A stretch of DNA of 64,000 nucleotides from Bacteroidota bacterium (GCA_025998875.1 AP024675.1:124001-188000), one strand, 5' to 3'; positions 25,666-35,396 are shown, numbered from the stretch's first letter. Translations and numbers: made by a program. Notes: a model not told the origin generated them from the letters alone.

Positions 25666-28617
25666 CTACCAGGGCGCCACCCGCAGACCCACATAGGGCC
25701 GCTGGATCCGGAGGATGGGCTCTTTTAGTCGTCCCGCCAGCAGGGGCAGATGCACCGAGCATTCCAGAGTCCGCAATAGATCGGACTGGGCCACCCAGCG
25801 CTCCAGTCCGGCAAGCTCGTGCAGGCGATAGCTTATCCCAACGGCCACCTCTGCGTGCCAGGCCGAAAGCGAGCGGGGCCGATCCCGCCAGGCTCCATCC
25901 CAGAGCATGCCGGCAGCCCCCAGCAGCTCCAGCCGCATAGGACGCCACAAGGAGCTCGTCCCCACGGGCAGGCTGTAGAGGATCGCCCCGCTGAGCCGAT
26001 GGGTGCCGCTGCGCATTCGATCTGCCCCCCGAGCAACCGGTCCGTATCCGTCCACGGGCAGGTATACGTCCCCGAGCGCGGAGGCGAGCGCGTTGGACAG
26101 ATAGGCGTAAGCGGGCGTGCGCCACTGGGACTCCGAGGTGCCCATACCCATTTGGAAGCGCTTCTGGGCGGCTATTCCCACCTGAGCGGACCCGAAAAAG
26201 AGACGGCCCGTGAGCTGTCCTTTTCCCCAGCTGCGAACCCACTGCCGCCACAGCAACAGGCGCAGACCGGAATTGGACCCCTCCAGCCGTAGTCCGCCTT
26301 CCCCTCCCCGGGCCTGCCGTTGCCCTAAAGAGAGGGCAAGCGTGAGCTCCTCTTCTCGGTCCCACTGGAAACCGGGCCCCCGGAAGCGAGAAGATCCGGC
26401 GCCCTGATAGGTCACCTCCAGCTCAAGAAAACGCGTCCACGGGGTCGGTAGCACGGAGGGGCGCAGGCGCAGCATCGCGCGCATCTGGCTGATCCCCCAG
26501 AGCCGGGCGGCGGAAAAGGACAGCTGTGTCTGCGGACTCATCTGCCGGCTCGCCTGCAGGCGCCCCTCCAGATACGGACGGATCCGCTCAAACGGACCGG
26601 AGACCAGCCAAGCCGTGGCCCCCAGGGCCCGATCCCCGAACAGGTAAGCTCCGTCCAGATCCAGCCCCAGACGCAGGCCTGTATGGGTGCTGTACCAGAG
26701 CGCCGGACGCCAGGCCACATGATAGGAGCGCCAGTCCGGCTCCACAGGGCGCAACAGGGAAATACGCACCGGAGCGGGTCGGCCGCGCACGTTATTGAGC
26801 CGGTTGTAGTCAGGAAGCCGCATCTCGGGATCGAGCTCCACGCGCCGCACCCGGGCCGGCAGCGTATCCCGGTATGTGTAGACGGGATCTGTCCACCGCC
26901 ATGGGGCGCCCAGACGTTCCGTCGGGCTCAAGGGGCGATGCCCCCACTGGATGAGCTGAGGAATATGAACGCGTTCGATCTGCCCGTTTTCCAGATACAG
27001 GGCCACATCCACCGGCGCAATGGCCAGATCCCGATTGCGCAACCTGAGCTCCACAGCCCACCGGCCATCGGGAAGCGGACTGGTGCGCAGGCGTTCGATC
27101 CCGTAGTCCAGTCGGCGCGTCGTATAGAGCCACTGGGTGAAATACCAGTCCAGCTCCATACCGCTTACCTGTTCGGCCAGGCGGGCAAAATCACGCGCCG
27201 TTGGATTCCGGAAACGCCAAGTCTCATAATAGCGCCGCATTAGCTGCCGGTGCGCTTCCTCCCCGATGACGGCCCGGAGCCCTTCGAGGATCATCGCCCC
27301 CTTGGCATAGGCCGCTGTGGTATAGGCCGTGTGCGTGGCGAAGTGATCGCTGTGCAACGCCACGGGCTCTTCGAGTCCGCTCAGGGCCGTGCGCAGGTAG
27401 GAGAGATACGACCCCGTATGATCCGGGCTGCGCCCAAGCACGTAGGCTATGATCTCCTGTGTGGCCCAGCTTGTAAACCCCTCATCGAGCCAGGCCTCCT
27501 GGCTTTCGTTATTGGCCAGCAGTCCGTAGAACCAATTATGAGCCACCTCGTGCGCGGTCACACTGAGCAGGCTCATCGGGCTACGGCGACCCGTGATGAA
27601 GATGATGTTCGGATACTCCATACCCCCATCGCCGGCCTGCGCGACCGTGAAATCGGAATACGGATACGGCCCGTAGGTCCGGATGCAGTATTCCAGAATT
27701 CGGGGCACCCAGTGGCGCATCATGCGCCAGCGTGCGGCCACGTCAGGCAAATAGAGCAGGTGAATCCGGATCCCGTCCGGACCGGGGATGAGTTCATGCC
27801 GGTAATCCGGATCGGCGACCCAGGCGAAATCATGCACGTTGCGGGCCACGAAATGCCAGCTCAGCGTATCCTGCGGGCTGCGGGGCCGATTGTCTATGCT
27901 CGGGTCGCCGGCGTATCCGTGCCCAACCTCAGTAGGGTTCTGCAGTACTCCCGTGGCCCCGACCACGTAATGGGCCGGAAGGCGAATCCGCACGTCGAAA
28001 TCGCCCCAGACGCCATAGAATTCCCGGCCCACGTAAGGGTCCGGATGCCACCCATCCTGATCATAGGCGACGAGCTTCGGATACCATTGCGCCATCGAGT
28101 AATCGACCCCCTCGGCGTTCATGCGCCCGCTCCGACGGATCTGCACCGGAATCTGGCTTTCAAAGCGCATCTGAAGCAGGGTCGAATCCCCCGGGGGGAG
28201 CGGACGGGCCAGCTCCACTTCCAAGATGGTCTCCATAACGCGCCAGCGCACCGGGGTTCCATCCTGCCTCAGGTCCTGAACGCGATGCCAGCCGTATTCA
28301 GGGGGCCGGAGATGTCGGATGCGCGCCAGACGCGCGTCCGGATCGGCAATGTTTCGGTTTCGCACATCCATCATGCTGCCGGGCTGAAAGGCGTTGAAGT
28401 AAAGATGATAGAAGACCCGACGCAGGGTATCGGGTGAATGGTTGTAGTACAGGAGCCGCTGCCAGCCCCGCATCCGATGTGTGGCCGGATCGAGCCTCAC
28501 CTCCATCTCATAGCGTACGCGCTGTTGCCAGCGCTCCGTACCCCCAAGGGCCCATGAGGCAGAGAAGAGAAGCATCCCCCCCGAAAGAAGAAGCGCACCT
28601 GCGGGTCTGCTCCGCAT
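25666..28617 (-). CDS. M1 family metallopeptidase fused to a C-terminal beta-rich (probable barrel) domain
   Basis: 983 residues. A signal peptide (to about 25) precedes the M1 aminopeptidase-like domain: GGMEY (331-335) replaces GAMEN, and the zinc site is HEVAH (356-360) with Glu379 18 residues on, so the catalytic site is intact. After about residue 620, some 360 residues alternate aromatic, glycine and polar residues in short strands (LRLGLDLDGAYLFG, VGIAAQKRFQMGMG), ending VGLRVAPW. That looks like an outer-membrane beta-barrel, so the protease may be tethered at the cell surface or outer membrane. Standard M1 enzymes lack this tail. Divergent from the beta-helix cargo gene. Confidence 0.88.
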   Translation of the reverse strand: MRSRPAGALLLSGGMLLFSASWALGGTERWQQRVRYEMEVRLDPATHRMRGWQRLLYYNHSPDTLRRVFYHLYFNAFQPGSMMDVRNRNIADPDARLARIRHLRPPEYGWHRVQDLRQDGTPVRWRVMETILEVELARPLPPGDSTLLQMRFESQIPVQIRRSGRMNAEGVDYSMAQWYPKLVAYDQDGWHPDPYVGREFYGVWGDFDVRIRLPAHYVVGATGVLQNPTEVGHGYAGDPSIDNRPRSPQDTLSWHFVARNVHDFAWVADPDYRHELIPGPDGIRIHLLYLPDVAARWRMMRHWVPRILEYCIRTYGPYPYSDFTVAQAGDGGMEYPNIIFITGRRSPMSLLSVTAHEVAHNWFYGLLANNESQEAWLDEGFTSWATQEIIAYVLGRSPDHTGSYLSYLRTALSGLEEPVALHSDHFATHTAYTTAAYAKGAMILEGLRAVIGEEAHRQLMRRYYETWRFRNPTARDFARLAEQVSGMELDWYFTQWLYTTRRLDYGIERLRTSPLPDGRWAVELRLRNRDLAIAPVDVALYLENGQIERVHIPQLIQWGHRPLSPTERLGAPWRWTDPVYTYRDTLPARVRRVELDPEMRLPDYNRLNNVRGRPAPVRISLLRPVEPDWRSYHVAWRPALWYSTHTGLRLGLDLDGAYLFGDRALGATAWLVSGPFERIRPYLEGRLQASRQMSPQTQLSFSAARLWGISQMRAMLRLRPSVLPTPWTRFLELEVTYQGAGSSRFRGPGFQWDREEELTLALSLGQRQARGGEGGLRLEGSNSGLRLLLWRQWVRSWGKGQLTGRLFFGSAQVGIAAQKRFQMGMGTSESQWRTPAYAYLSNALASALGDVYLPVDGYGPVARGADRMRSGTHRLSGAILYSLPVGTSSLWRPMRLELLGAAGMLWDGAWRDRPRSLSAWHAEVAVGISYRLHELAGLERWVAQSDLLRTLECSVHLPLLAGRLKEPILRIQRPYVGLRVAPW

Positions 28618-28817
28618 AGCCTCATCCTCGCTCGTTTTTTCCCCTCCGAACGAAGAAAAAACCCTGTTCCCTCAAAAGTTGTAACGATCCCCTTACCAGC
28701 CCGGCTGGTCCGGGGTTTGCTCTCTTCTGCGCGGCCTGCTGGCAAGCCTCGCAGGCCCCCTTGGCGCACGTACTCGGGGCGTTCGGAGGTACCAGAGTGA
28801 TACGCATCCTAGCGGGC
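28618..28817. other. Divergent intergenic region M1 / beta-helix protein
   Basis: 200 bases without a gene. I found no TTG-N21-TAnnTTTG match in either direction and no strong hairpin. Confidence 0.5.
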
Positions 28818-31088
28818 ATGAGACTCATTTCTTTTCTGGCCGCGCTGTTTGCCCCCCTGCTTCTGTGGGCGCAGGCGACTTACTATGTCAGCCCGAACGG
28901 GGACGATGGCGCCGATGGCCTGAGCCCGGATCGGGCCTTCCGCACGCTGGGCAAGGCGGCCACCGTGGCCGGTCCGGGCGATACGGTCATCCTCCTGCCG
29001 GGCATATACCGCGAAGTGCTTTTTCCCCGTCAGAGCGGGCTCCCGGGCGCGCCCATCACGTTTCGGGCCCGACAGTTGGGCGAGGCGATCATAACGTCAT
29101 TTGACCTCGCTTCGGGATGGCAACTCTATCAGGGGCGCATCTACCGCTGCCGGCTTCCTCAGGCCTACGCGGGATGGGAGCCCCGGCAGGTGCTCGAAGA
29201 CGACGAGTTCCTGGAACGGCGATCCGGCCCCGGATCCATCACCGCTCCGGGTCAGTGGGCCTACCAGAACGGCTATCTCTACGTGCGTACCCGAGATGAT
29301 CGGCATCCGGCAGACAAACGCATCGAGTACGACAACCGGGAATCCGTCGTCAGCGACGGCGGATACCGACACCATATCGTGATCGAAAACCTCGTGCTGC
29401 GCGGGGGCAACGGCCCGAATACATACGACAACAACCGGGGAACGGTACTGATCTGGCGATCGAGCTACTGGACATTCCGCAACCTGATCATCGAAAAAAG
29501 CCACAGCGACGGTTTCGTCTGGGCCTATGAAGGCCAGCAGGGTCTGGTCATGGAGAACGTATGGATCCGGGATGTGGGCCTGCGCGGCGTGCTCCTACAG
29601 GCCGACGAGAGCCGCCGCCATGTGGGCATTACACTCCGGCGGGTAACCGTGACCCGGACCCGCGACGTGGGCATCCTGATCCGCAATGCGGAGGATGTGC
29701 TACTCGAAGAGGTGCAAGTCAGCTACGCCGGCGCTGGAGGGATCAATCTGGTGCGTACGCGCAGGGCCCGCATTGTGCGCGCCATCGCCCATCACAATGC
29801 CCTGCTGCGAGACGATGAGTCGGGCTTTTCGACTTTTGAGGGGGTGGAAGATGTCACCTATACGGATTGCGTATCCTTCTCCAACGGGATCGGACGCGAT
29901 CCGGCAATATCCACCCGATACGGCGCCTGGGGATTTTTCGCCGATCGGATGAGCCGGCGCATTCAGTATGTGCGCTGTATCGCTTTCGACAACCTATCGG
30001 CCGGATTTCAGGCCCTCGATGCCGAGGAGGTCACCTATCTGCACTGCACCTCCTGGGGGAATAATACCCGCCTGCCCGCTCTGATGGAGGAATTCGCCTC
30101 TGGCTGGTTTCTCAACGACATACCCGGAGACGGGGCGCCCACGCGGGTGCGCCTGACCAACTGCATGGGAGTGAGCCTGTCCCAAACCCCGGCCCTGAAG
30201 GTTTACGGGGAAGCACGCCAGGGCCTGGAGGCCGACTATAACCTCTGGTGGCGCACAGATGACGGGGCGCCGGTGCGCTGGCACGATACAGAACTCGGCT
30301 GGGAAGCCTACCGGCAGGTGAGCGGACAGGATGCCCACAGTCGCTACGCCGACCCCCTGCTTCGCCCCTTGCTGGAGGGCCGCCAGAGCCTCTGTGAATG
30401 GCAGAGCGCCTTCGAACCGCCCCCCAACAGCCCGGCCATCGATGCGGGCACCTATGTGGGGCTGACCTTCTATGGCACCGCGCCAGATCTGGGCGCTGTC
30501 GAGGTCATCGGGCTTCCCGCTCCCGCCCAGATCGTGCTGCAGGCAAGCGCGCTCAGCGATACAAGCGCGCTTGTACGCTGGCGGATTCCTCCGGACAGCC
30601 GGTATCGGTATCTGGTTCTGGAACGCGCGTTCGATGGAGAGCCTTTCTCCGCCCTGTTTCGCACTGACTTCCGTCCCGAAGGGGAGTACCGGGATCGCAT
30701 ACGGCAAAAGGGGCGAACGTACTATCGGATTCGCATCGAGATCGTGCCGGGACAATCGCTCTACAGCGACGTGCAAGAACTTGTCCCCCTCGTGCCGGCC
30801 AGCTCTCCGGACCCCTCTGCGGCGCCCGATTTCGCTTTTGTCCTTTTCCCCAACCCGACACGCGATGTGCTCACGTTGCGTTTTGGGCTCAGCCGAGCCG
30901 ATCAGGTACGCCTGATTTTGTATGATACGCTGGGAAGGCAAATCGCCGTTCTAGGTGACGATCACTACGAAGCCGGGACCCATCAGCTGCGCTACCGGTT
31001 TCCTCCCGTAGCCCCGGGACTGTATGTGGTTCGCCTGCAGACCCGTTCAGGTCAGGTAGCCGAACGCAAAGTGCTCTACCTGCGCTGA
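28818..31088 (+). CDS. Secreted right-handed beta-helix protein with T9SS sorting domain
   Basis: 756 residues. Signal peptide to about residue 20 (LWAQA), then the YYVSPNGDDGADG opening typical of DUF1565/pectate-lyase-like beta-helices, with many short beta-coil repeats (VIENLVLRGGNG, GVLLQADES, GILIRNAEDV) to about residue 540. A fibronectin-III-like region (about 575-655) follows, then a type A T9SS sorting domain from FPNPT (about 685) with LYDTLGRQIA. Probably a surface or released polysaccharide-binding or -cleaving protein; catalytic residues cannot be assigned. The ATG at 28818 gives a clean signal peptide. Confidence 0.87.
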   Translation: MRLISFLAALFAPLLLWAQATYYVSPNGDDGADGLSPDRAFRTLGKAATVAGPGDTVILLPGIYREVLFPRQSGLPGAPITFRARQLGEAIITSFDLASGWQLYQGRIYRCRLPQAYAGWEPRQVLEDDEFLERRSGPGSITAPGQWAYQNGYLYVRTRDDRHPADKRIEYDNRESVVSDGGYRHHIVIENLVLRGGNGPNTYDNNRGTVLIWRSSYWTFRNLIIEKSHSDGFVWAYEGQQGLVMENVWIRDVGLRGVLLQADESRRHVGITLRRVTVTRTRDVGILIRNAEDVLLEEVQVSYAGAGGINLVRTRRARIVRAIAHHNALLRDDESGFSTFEGVEDVTYTDCVSFSNGIGRDPAISTRYGAWGFFADRMSRRIQYVRCIAFDNLSAGFQALDAEEVTYLHCTSWGNNTRLPALMEEFASGWFLNDIPGDGAPTRVRLTNCMGVSLSQTPALKVYGEARQGLEADYNLWWRTDDGAPVRWHDTELGWEAYRQVSGQDAHSRYADPLLRPLLEGRQSLCEWQSAFEPPPNSPAIDAGTYVGLTFYGTAPDLGAVEVIGLPAPAQIVLQASALSDTSALVRWRIPPDSRYRYLVLERAFDGEPFSALFRTDFRPEGEYRDRIRQKGRTYYRIRIEIVPGQSLYSDVQELVPLVPASSPDPSAAPDFAFVLFPNPTRDVLTLRFGLSRADQVRLILYDTLGRQIAVLGDDHYEAGTHQLRYRFPPVAPGLYVVRLQTRSGQVAERKVLYLR

Positions 31089-31452
31089 AGGCCCGGAAAT
31101 CCTCCAGGTGGCCTGTAGGTAGCTCTGCCGGGTCGATTAGCAACCGCGGATATCCGCTCATGCCCCTGCAGGCACCCCCTGAAGGCAATCCGGGCTTTCG
31201 GCGGGCAAAGGCATCCCTGCCTTTCTTGAGCCCCTCTGTGGGGCCGAGAGGCCTCGATCCCGGAGGGAAGGATCCGTTCCGTGCACGTGCGCTCAAGCGG
31301 CGGCGGTTGCTTTCTGAGCGCCGCTCTGGTCCCCGTCGATACGCCGGACCGGCCTGCCCGCGCACACCCTCGCTTCTGAATAATCCCGGTACCCGGGTAT
31401 GGCACAGAATCCGTACCTTTGCAGGGCTCCTGCCGTGACGCTGTAGCAGACT
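31089..31452. other. 364-base intergenic region with hairpins
   Basis: No gene supported. It contains AAAGGCA-TCCC-TGCCTTT (31207-31224) followed by CTTG, a weak terminator candidate for the beta-helix gene, and directly after it GCCCC-TCTGT-GGGGC (31230-31244). The right end carries the -7-like TACCTTTG before the next gene. Reading frames here have atypical composition and no family match. Confidence 0.5.
31414..31421 (+). promoter_or_regulatory. TAnnTTTG -7 element before the SAM hydroxide adenosyltransferase gene
   Basis: TACCTTTG is an exact match to TAnnTTTG, 31 bases before the ATG at 31453. No TTG is found 19-22 bases upstream, so the promoter is less certain than others in the window. 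Confidence 0.4.
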
Positions 31453-32238
31453 ATGCGACCCTCCGGCATCATCACCCTGCTTACCGACTTCGGAGAACAG
31501 GACTACTTTGTGGGCGCGATGAAGGGGGAAATCCTCTCTCGCGCCCCGGATGTGCGCCTTGTGGACCTCTCTCACCAGGTCCGGGCGCACGACATTCTGC
31601 ACGGGGCCTTCATTCTGCGACATGCCTACAGGCACTTCCCCGCAGGCACGGTGCACCTGTTCGTCATCGATCCCGGTGTGGGTAGCGCGCGCCGCCCGGT
31701 GGCCGTATTGGCCCATGGCCACTATTTCGTGGGTCCGGACAATGGGCTTCTGAGCCTGGTACTAGAGGACAGCCCCTTTGAAGCGGTCGTGCTGGAGCGG
31801 CGCGAATACTTCCGATCGGAAATCAGCCGCACCTTTCACGGCCGGGATCTCTTCGCCCCTGTGGCCGCCCATCTGGCTCGAGGCGTGGAGCTCCGGGAGT
31901 TCGGAACCCCGATCTCGGAGCTGGTTCCGGCTTGCTGGCCCCGTCCTCAGCGGCTGGCCAAGGGGCTGAAGGGGCAGATCCTGCACATTGATCGATTCGG
32001 AAACGCGATCACAAACCTGAGACCCGAGGATATTCCCCCCGTAGAGCAGGTTCGGTTCCGCTGTGGCCGATTGCGCTGCGAAGGGCTCGCCTCTGCATAC
32101 GCCGCTGTGGAGCCGGGCCAGCCTCTGGCCATCGTGGGCAGTGCGGGCTTTATCGAACTTTCCGTGCGCGAAGCCTCGGCTGCCGCGCTCTACGGCCTAC
32201 ATCCAGGAGATCCAGTCATCCTACGATGGAAGCCATGA
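31453..32238 (+). CDS. SAM hydroxide adenosyltransferase (DUF62)
   Basis: 261 residues of the fluorinase/DUF62 family, whose ordinary members cleave S-adenosylmethionine with water to adenosine and methionine. Visible motifs: LLTDFGEQDYFVGAMKG at the N-terminus, FVIDPGVGS, GPDNGLLS, and NAITNL in the C-terminal barrel. The fluorinase-specific insertion is absent. First gene of a tightly packed chain; its stop overlaps the ABM gene (ATGA). Confidence 0.93.
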   Translation: MRPSGIITLLTDFGEQDYFVGAMKGEILSRAPDVRLVDLSHQVRAHDILHGAFILRHAYRHFPAGTVHLFVIDPGVGSARRPVAVLAHGHYFVGPDNGLLSLVLEDSPFEAVVLERREYFRSEISRTFHGRDLFAPVAAHLARGVELREFGTPISELVPACWPRPQRLAKGLKGQILHIDRFGNAITNLRPEDIPPVEQVRFRCGRLRCEGLASAYAAVEPGQPLAIVGSAGFIELSVREASAAALYGLHPGDPVILRWKP

Positions 32239-32534
32239 TCCTGCGCTTGGTTCGCTTGCCCCTGCGCCCGGAAGCCGTGTCGGCTTTTATGGAGCTCTAC
32301 GGGCGCATCCATCCCGAACTGGAGCGCTTCCCCGGTTGTCGATCCGTGACCCTGCTCCGGGATGCAGCCGACCCCTGCGTGTTGGCCACTCTGAGCTACT
32401 GGGATTCCCTTGAGGAGCTGGAACGATACCGGCGCAGCGCCCTCTTCGCCCGCACCTGGCCTCAGGTGCGCGCCCTGCTCGTAGAACGCGCTCAGGTCTG
32501 GACGTATGAGCTCGATGCGCCTGCTCCTCTTTGA
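32235..32534 (+). CDS. ABM-domain (antibiotic biosynthesis monooxygenase-like) protein
   Basis: 99 residues with the dimeric alpha/beta-barrel ABM pattern: an N-terminal strand ILRLVRLPLRPE, a PGCRSVTLLRD segment, SYWDSLEELERYRRS and a final strand. Relatives are quinol oxygenases, heme-degrading enzymes or stress proteins; the substrate is unknown. The ATG at 32235 overlaps the preceding stop (ATGA); 32226 is an alternative. The 3' end overlaps the HAD gene by 29 bases. Confidence 0.75.
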   Translation: MILRLVRLPLRPEAVSAFMELYGRIHPELERFPGCRSVTLLRDAADPCVLATLSYWDSLEELERYRRSALFARTWPQVRALLVERAQVWTYELDAPAPL

Positions 32535-33231
32535 CATCGACGGCACCCTGCTCCGCATACGTGACGGACGCATCCGGGGGCTGGTGGAGGAGATCCTCCA
32601 GGAAGTCTTCGGCCGGTATATCAGCAGCCGGGGCTATGCGTTTGCGGGCAAAACCGACCCCCAGATCTTCCGGGATTTAGCCCGCCTGGGCGGCGTACCG
32701 GAAGAGGAGATCGCCCTCGCTCTTCCCGTAGCGCTGGATCGCTACCTGAACGCGCTGGCCGAAATGCTCCAGCCCGACATGATCGAGGTCCTGCCCGGTG
32801 TACGGCACCTCCTGGAACGCCTCTCCGAGAGAACGGACGTCCTTGTGGGCTTGCTCACCGGCAACCTCGAGGCCGGGGCGCGCCTGAAACTGGCCACAGC
32901 CGGACTGCTGGCCTATTTTCCCCGCCTGAGCCCGGAGGAAGGCTCCCCCCTGCTGGGCGCCTTCGGCAGCGACAGTCCGGAGCGGGACAAACTCCTTCCC
33001 GTAGCGTGGAACCGTGCAGCCCGTTATGCGGGCCGCCCCTTTTATCCGGAAGAGACCCTCTTGATCGGCGACACCGAACACGACATCCGCTGTGCACTCC
33101 CCTACGGGGTGCGCGTGCTGGCCGTGGCCACCGGTCCCTACCAGGCCGAAACGCTCCGGAAAGCCGGAGCCTGGCGTGTGCTCGAGCGCCTGGAACCTGT
33201 GGAAATGGCGCTGGCCGCGCTGCTTCCCTGA
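32506..33231 (+). CDS. HAD-superfamily hydrolase
   Basis: 241 residues, phosphoglycolate-phosphatase-like. Motif I FDIDGTLL holds the nucleophile Asp, followed by a helical cap (about 15-95), the LLTGNLE motif II region, a motif III Lys in SPERDKLLP, and motif IV IGDTEHDIRCA. The ATG at 32515 (MRLLLFD) is an equally good start. The stop overlaps an ATG at 33231 in the next frame. Probably a small-molecule phosphatase. Confidence 0.87.
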   Translation: MSSMRLLLFDIDGTLLRIRDGRIRGLVEEILQEVFGRYISSRGYAFAGKTDPQIFRDLARLGGVPEEEIALALPVALDRYLNALAEMLQPDMIEVLPGVRHLLERLSERTDVLVGLLTGNLEAGARLKLATAGLLAYFPRLSPEEGSPLLGAFGSDSPERDKLLPVAWNRAARYAGRPFYPEETLLIGDTEHDIRCALPYGVRVLAVATGPYQAETLRKAGAWRVLERLEPVEMALAALLP

Positions 33232-33248
33232 TGCCGAGGGGTGTTTCC

Positions 33249-34061
33249 ATGACGGGCCTAACCGAGGCGCATAGTATCGAGCTGGAGGGATTCCGACATG
33301 GATATTATCGCATCGGCGCTCCGAACGGAAAACCCCTGATCGGCCTCCATGGGTTCGGCACAAGCGGACGGTTGTATCGCATGACCGCTCCCTACTGGGC
33401 CGAACACGGCTTTACCCTCTACGCGCTGGATCTGCTGGGCTTCGGCCAGTCCGAACAGCCGCGGATATGCTACAGCCTGCCTCTGTATGTGGAGCTGCTG
33501 TGCGCCTTTCAGGAGGCGCTCGATCTGGGTCCGGTTCCCCTGCTGGCCCATTCGCTGAGCGGCAAAATCGGGCTGGCGCAGGCCCTCTGGCATCCGGAAC
33601 GCGTCGGCCATCTGTTCCTGATCGCACCCGCGGGCTGGCATCCGGCCGAAAAGCTCCCCCTGCTGGGGGACCTTCCCTTCTTTGGCCCTTTATTCCGGAC
33701 GCTTTTTACCCGCGCACCCGTTCGGGATCTCGTCCTGCGCCTGCTTCTGCCCGAGGTGGACAGCGAGCTTCGACGCGCCCATCTGGATACGTACACCGCG
33801 CTTGTACGCTCAGCGCGCTGGATGGATCTAGACAGCTGGGGTCTGCGCTCCGGACTCGCAAGCCGCCTGCGGGTGCCCGTTACGCTCCTCTGGGGGGAAA
33901 ACGATCGCCTGCTGCCCATCCGCTGGGCCCACCTCATCCGGCGACGCCTGCCCCAGGCCCGACTCGCCATAATCCCCCGTGCCGGACACCTGCCCATGCG
34001 CGAGCAACCGGAGGCGTTTGTGCAGGCCGTATTGGAAACGCTTGCTCAGTATGGCGCGTAG
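33249..34061 (+). CDS. Alpha/beta hydrolase
   Basis: 270 residues. Canonical fold: GLHGFGTSG (oxyanion loop), nucleophile elbow AHSLSGKIG (Ser), GENDRLLP (Asp) and RAGHLPM (His). No signal peptide. The ATG at 33249 has GAGGGG seven bases upstream and is preferred over the in-frame ATG at 33231, which overlaps the HAD stop. Last gene of the chain; it overlaps the convergent fructosamine kinase by 16 bases. Substrate unknown. Confidence 0.88.
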   Translation: MTGLTEAHSIELEGFRHGYYRIGAPNGKPLIGLHGFGTSGRLYRMTAPYWAEHGFTLYALDLLGFGQSEQPRICYSLPLYVELLCAFQEALDLGPVPLLAHSLSGKIGLAQALWHPERVGHLFLIAPAGWHPAEKLPLLGDLPFFGPLFRTLFTRAPVRDLVLRLLLPEVDSELRRAHLDTYTALVRSARWMDLDSWGLRSGLASRLRVPVTLLWGENDRLLPIRWAHLIRRRLPQARLAIIPRAGHLPMREQPEAFVQAVLETLAQYGA

Positions 34062-34897
34062 CGGCGCAGCAGGCGCCGCACAACCCCTCGGTAGGAGTCG
34101 CCGAACAGCTTCCAGTGCACGAGCAGAGGATAGAGGTTGTACAGATCCACCCGCTCGGCAAAGCCTCCGGCTATGGGCCGCACCTCTTCGTAGGCGCGAT
34201 AGAAGCGCTCCGGGAATGGGCCGAAAAGCCGGCTGAACGCCAGCTCCGCCTCCCGCCAGCCGTAGTAAACGGCTGGATCGATGAGCCAGGGCCGGCCCTC
34301 CCGATCGAAGTGCACGTTGCCCGACCAGAGATCGCCGTGCAGGAGCACGGGCCCCTCTGGATCGGGGAGGAAATCTTCCAGGTGATCGAGTAACCAGCTC
34401 CAGGAACGCACCTCCTGCCGATCCAGGGGCAGGAGGCGGAGTAGCACTTCCAGCCGACACTCCCGGAAGAACGCTACGCCGTCCTCGCGATAGGCATTGG
34501 GTTGTCGCCAGAGCCCCAGATAGGTATCGCGCGCATAGCCAAAAGCAGGTCCCTGTACGCTATGCAGCGCGGCGAGCGCTCGGCCCAGCTCCTCCCACCC
34601 CTGCGGAGTCTCAGCTCCGGGCTCGATATAGGTGAGCACGATCCCCTCCGGGGCCACGGCCAGTACCCCGGGCAGGCGTACGCATCCGGCCGCGGCCAGA
34701 TGGGCCAAGCCCTCGGCTTCGGCCTCGAAGTAATCCGGGGGCACGTGCGGGTTCTGTTTGACCACCACGGTCTGGCCGTTCCGGCATCTGACGGCAAAGA
34801 CTTCATGGATACAGCCGCCCCGTAGCGGTCGGACGTCTTCGGCAGGGGCAGGAAGCAGGTTCCTGAGCGCATGCAGCAGCACACCGTCAGCGTCCAT
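34046..34897 (-). CDS. Fructosamine kinase family protein
   Basis: 283 residues of the FN3K/aminoglycoside phosphotransferase fold. FN3K-type enzymes phosphorylate ketosamines so that glycated proteins deglycate. N-lobe GGCIHEVFAV and VVVKQNP (ATP Lys), then HGDLWSGNV (catalytic Asp) and DPAVYYGWRE (metal-binding Asp), which separate it from plain APH enzymes. The start overlaps the end of the low-MW phosphatase gene by 11 bases; such pairing is common for FN3K homologues in bacteria, which fits a kinase/phosphatase repair unit. Confidence 0.9.
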   Translation of the reverse strand: MDADGVLLHALRNLLPAPAEDVRPLRGGCIHEVFAVRCRNGQTVVVKQNPHVPPDYFEAEAEGLAHLAAAGCVRLPGVLAVAPEGIVLTYIEPGAETPQGWEELGRALAALHSVQGPAFGYARDTYLGLWRQPNAYREDGVAFFRECRLEVLLRLLPLDRQEVRSWSWLLDHLEDFLPDPEGPVLLHGDLWSGNVHFDREGRPWLIDPAVYYGWREAELAFSRLFGPFPERFYRAYEEVRPIAGGFAERVDLYNLYPLLVHWKLFGDSYRGVVRRLLRRYAPY

Positions 34898-35396
34898 GGC
34901 TGGAAAGGGGCCCCAGCGCATGCCGGCGCACGAGCTCCTCAAGCAGGTTTTGACAGGAACGCGCGATCATCTCCCAGACCCGCTCGTAGGCAGCTCGCCC
35001 CCTGCCCCACGGATCGGGCACCTCGAGATCACCGGGCTGGGGATCGAACTCCCGAAGCAGACGTACCTTGTGCCGGTAGCGCCCTGCCGGATCCCAGGAG
35101 AGCACCGCCTGCAGATTTTCCCGGTCCATGACCAGGATGTAATCGTACTGTTCCAGATCCTCGGGCCCGAGCTGGCGGGCTCGATGCGGAAAATCGGCTC
35201 CATGCTCCTTAAGCACCCGTCGGGTTTCCGGATGCGCCGGCTCGCCCACATGCCAGGAGCCGGTGCCCGCCGAATCGATCTGAAAACGACCCTCAAGGCC
35301 CGCCTCGCGCACGAGCTTGCGAAATACCCCCTCTGCCATAGGGCTGCGACAGATATTGCCCAGACAGACAAAAAGCACACGAAGGGATCGTTCCAT
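34887..35396 (-). CDS. Low-molecular-weight protein tyrosine phosphatase
   Basis: 169 residues. The P-loop CLGNICRS (Cys11 nucleophile, Arg17) lies at the N-terminus, the general acid Asp in VPDPWGRG near residue 126. The ATG at 35396 puts the P-loop at its normal place. In bacteria with an adjacent fructosamine kinase, such phosphatases can act on phosphorylated sugars or proteins. Middle gene of dcd-phosphatase-kinase. Confidence 0.93.
   Translation of the reverse strand: MERSLRVLFVCLGNICRSPMAEGVFRKLVREAGLEGRFQIDSAGTGSWHVGEPAHPETRRVLKEHGADFPHRARQLGPEDLEQYDYILVMDRENLQAVLSWDPAGRYRHKVRLLREFDPQPGDLEVPDPWGRGRAAYERVWEMIARSCQNLLEELVRRHALGPLSSHGR

Noticed and set aside
31160-31438. Open frame in the 364-base gap before the SAM hydroxide adenosyltransferase gene
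   Set aside because: Composition is unlike real genes here, there is no family match, and it contains hairpins and a promoter-like element.
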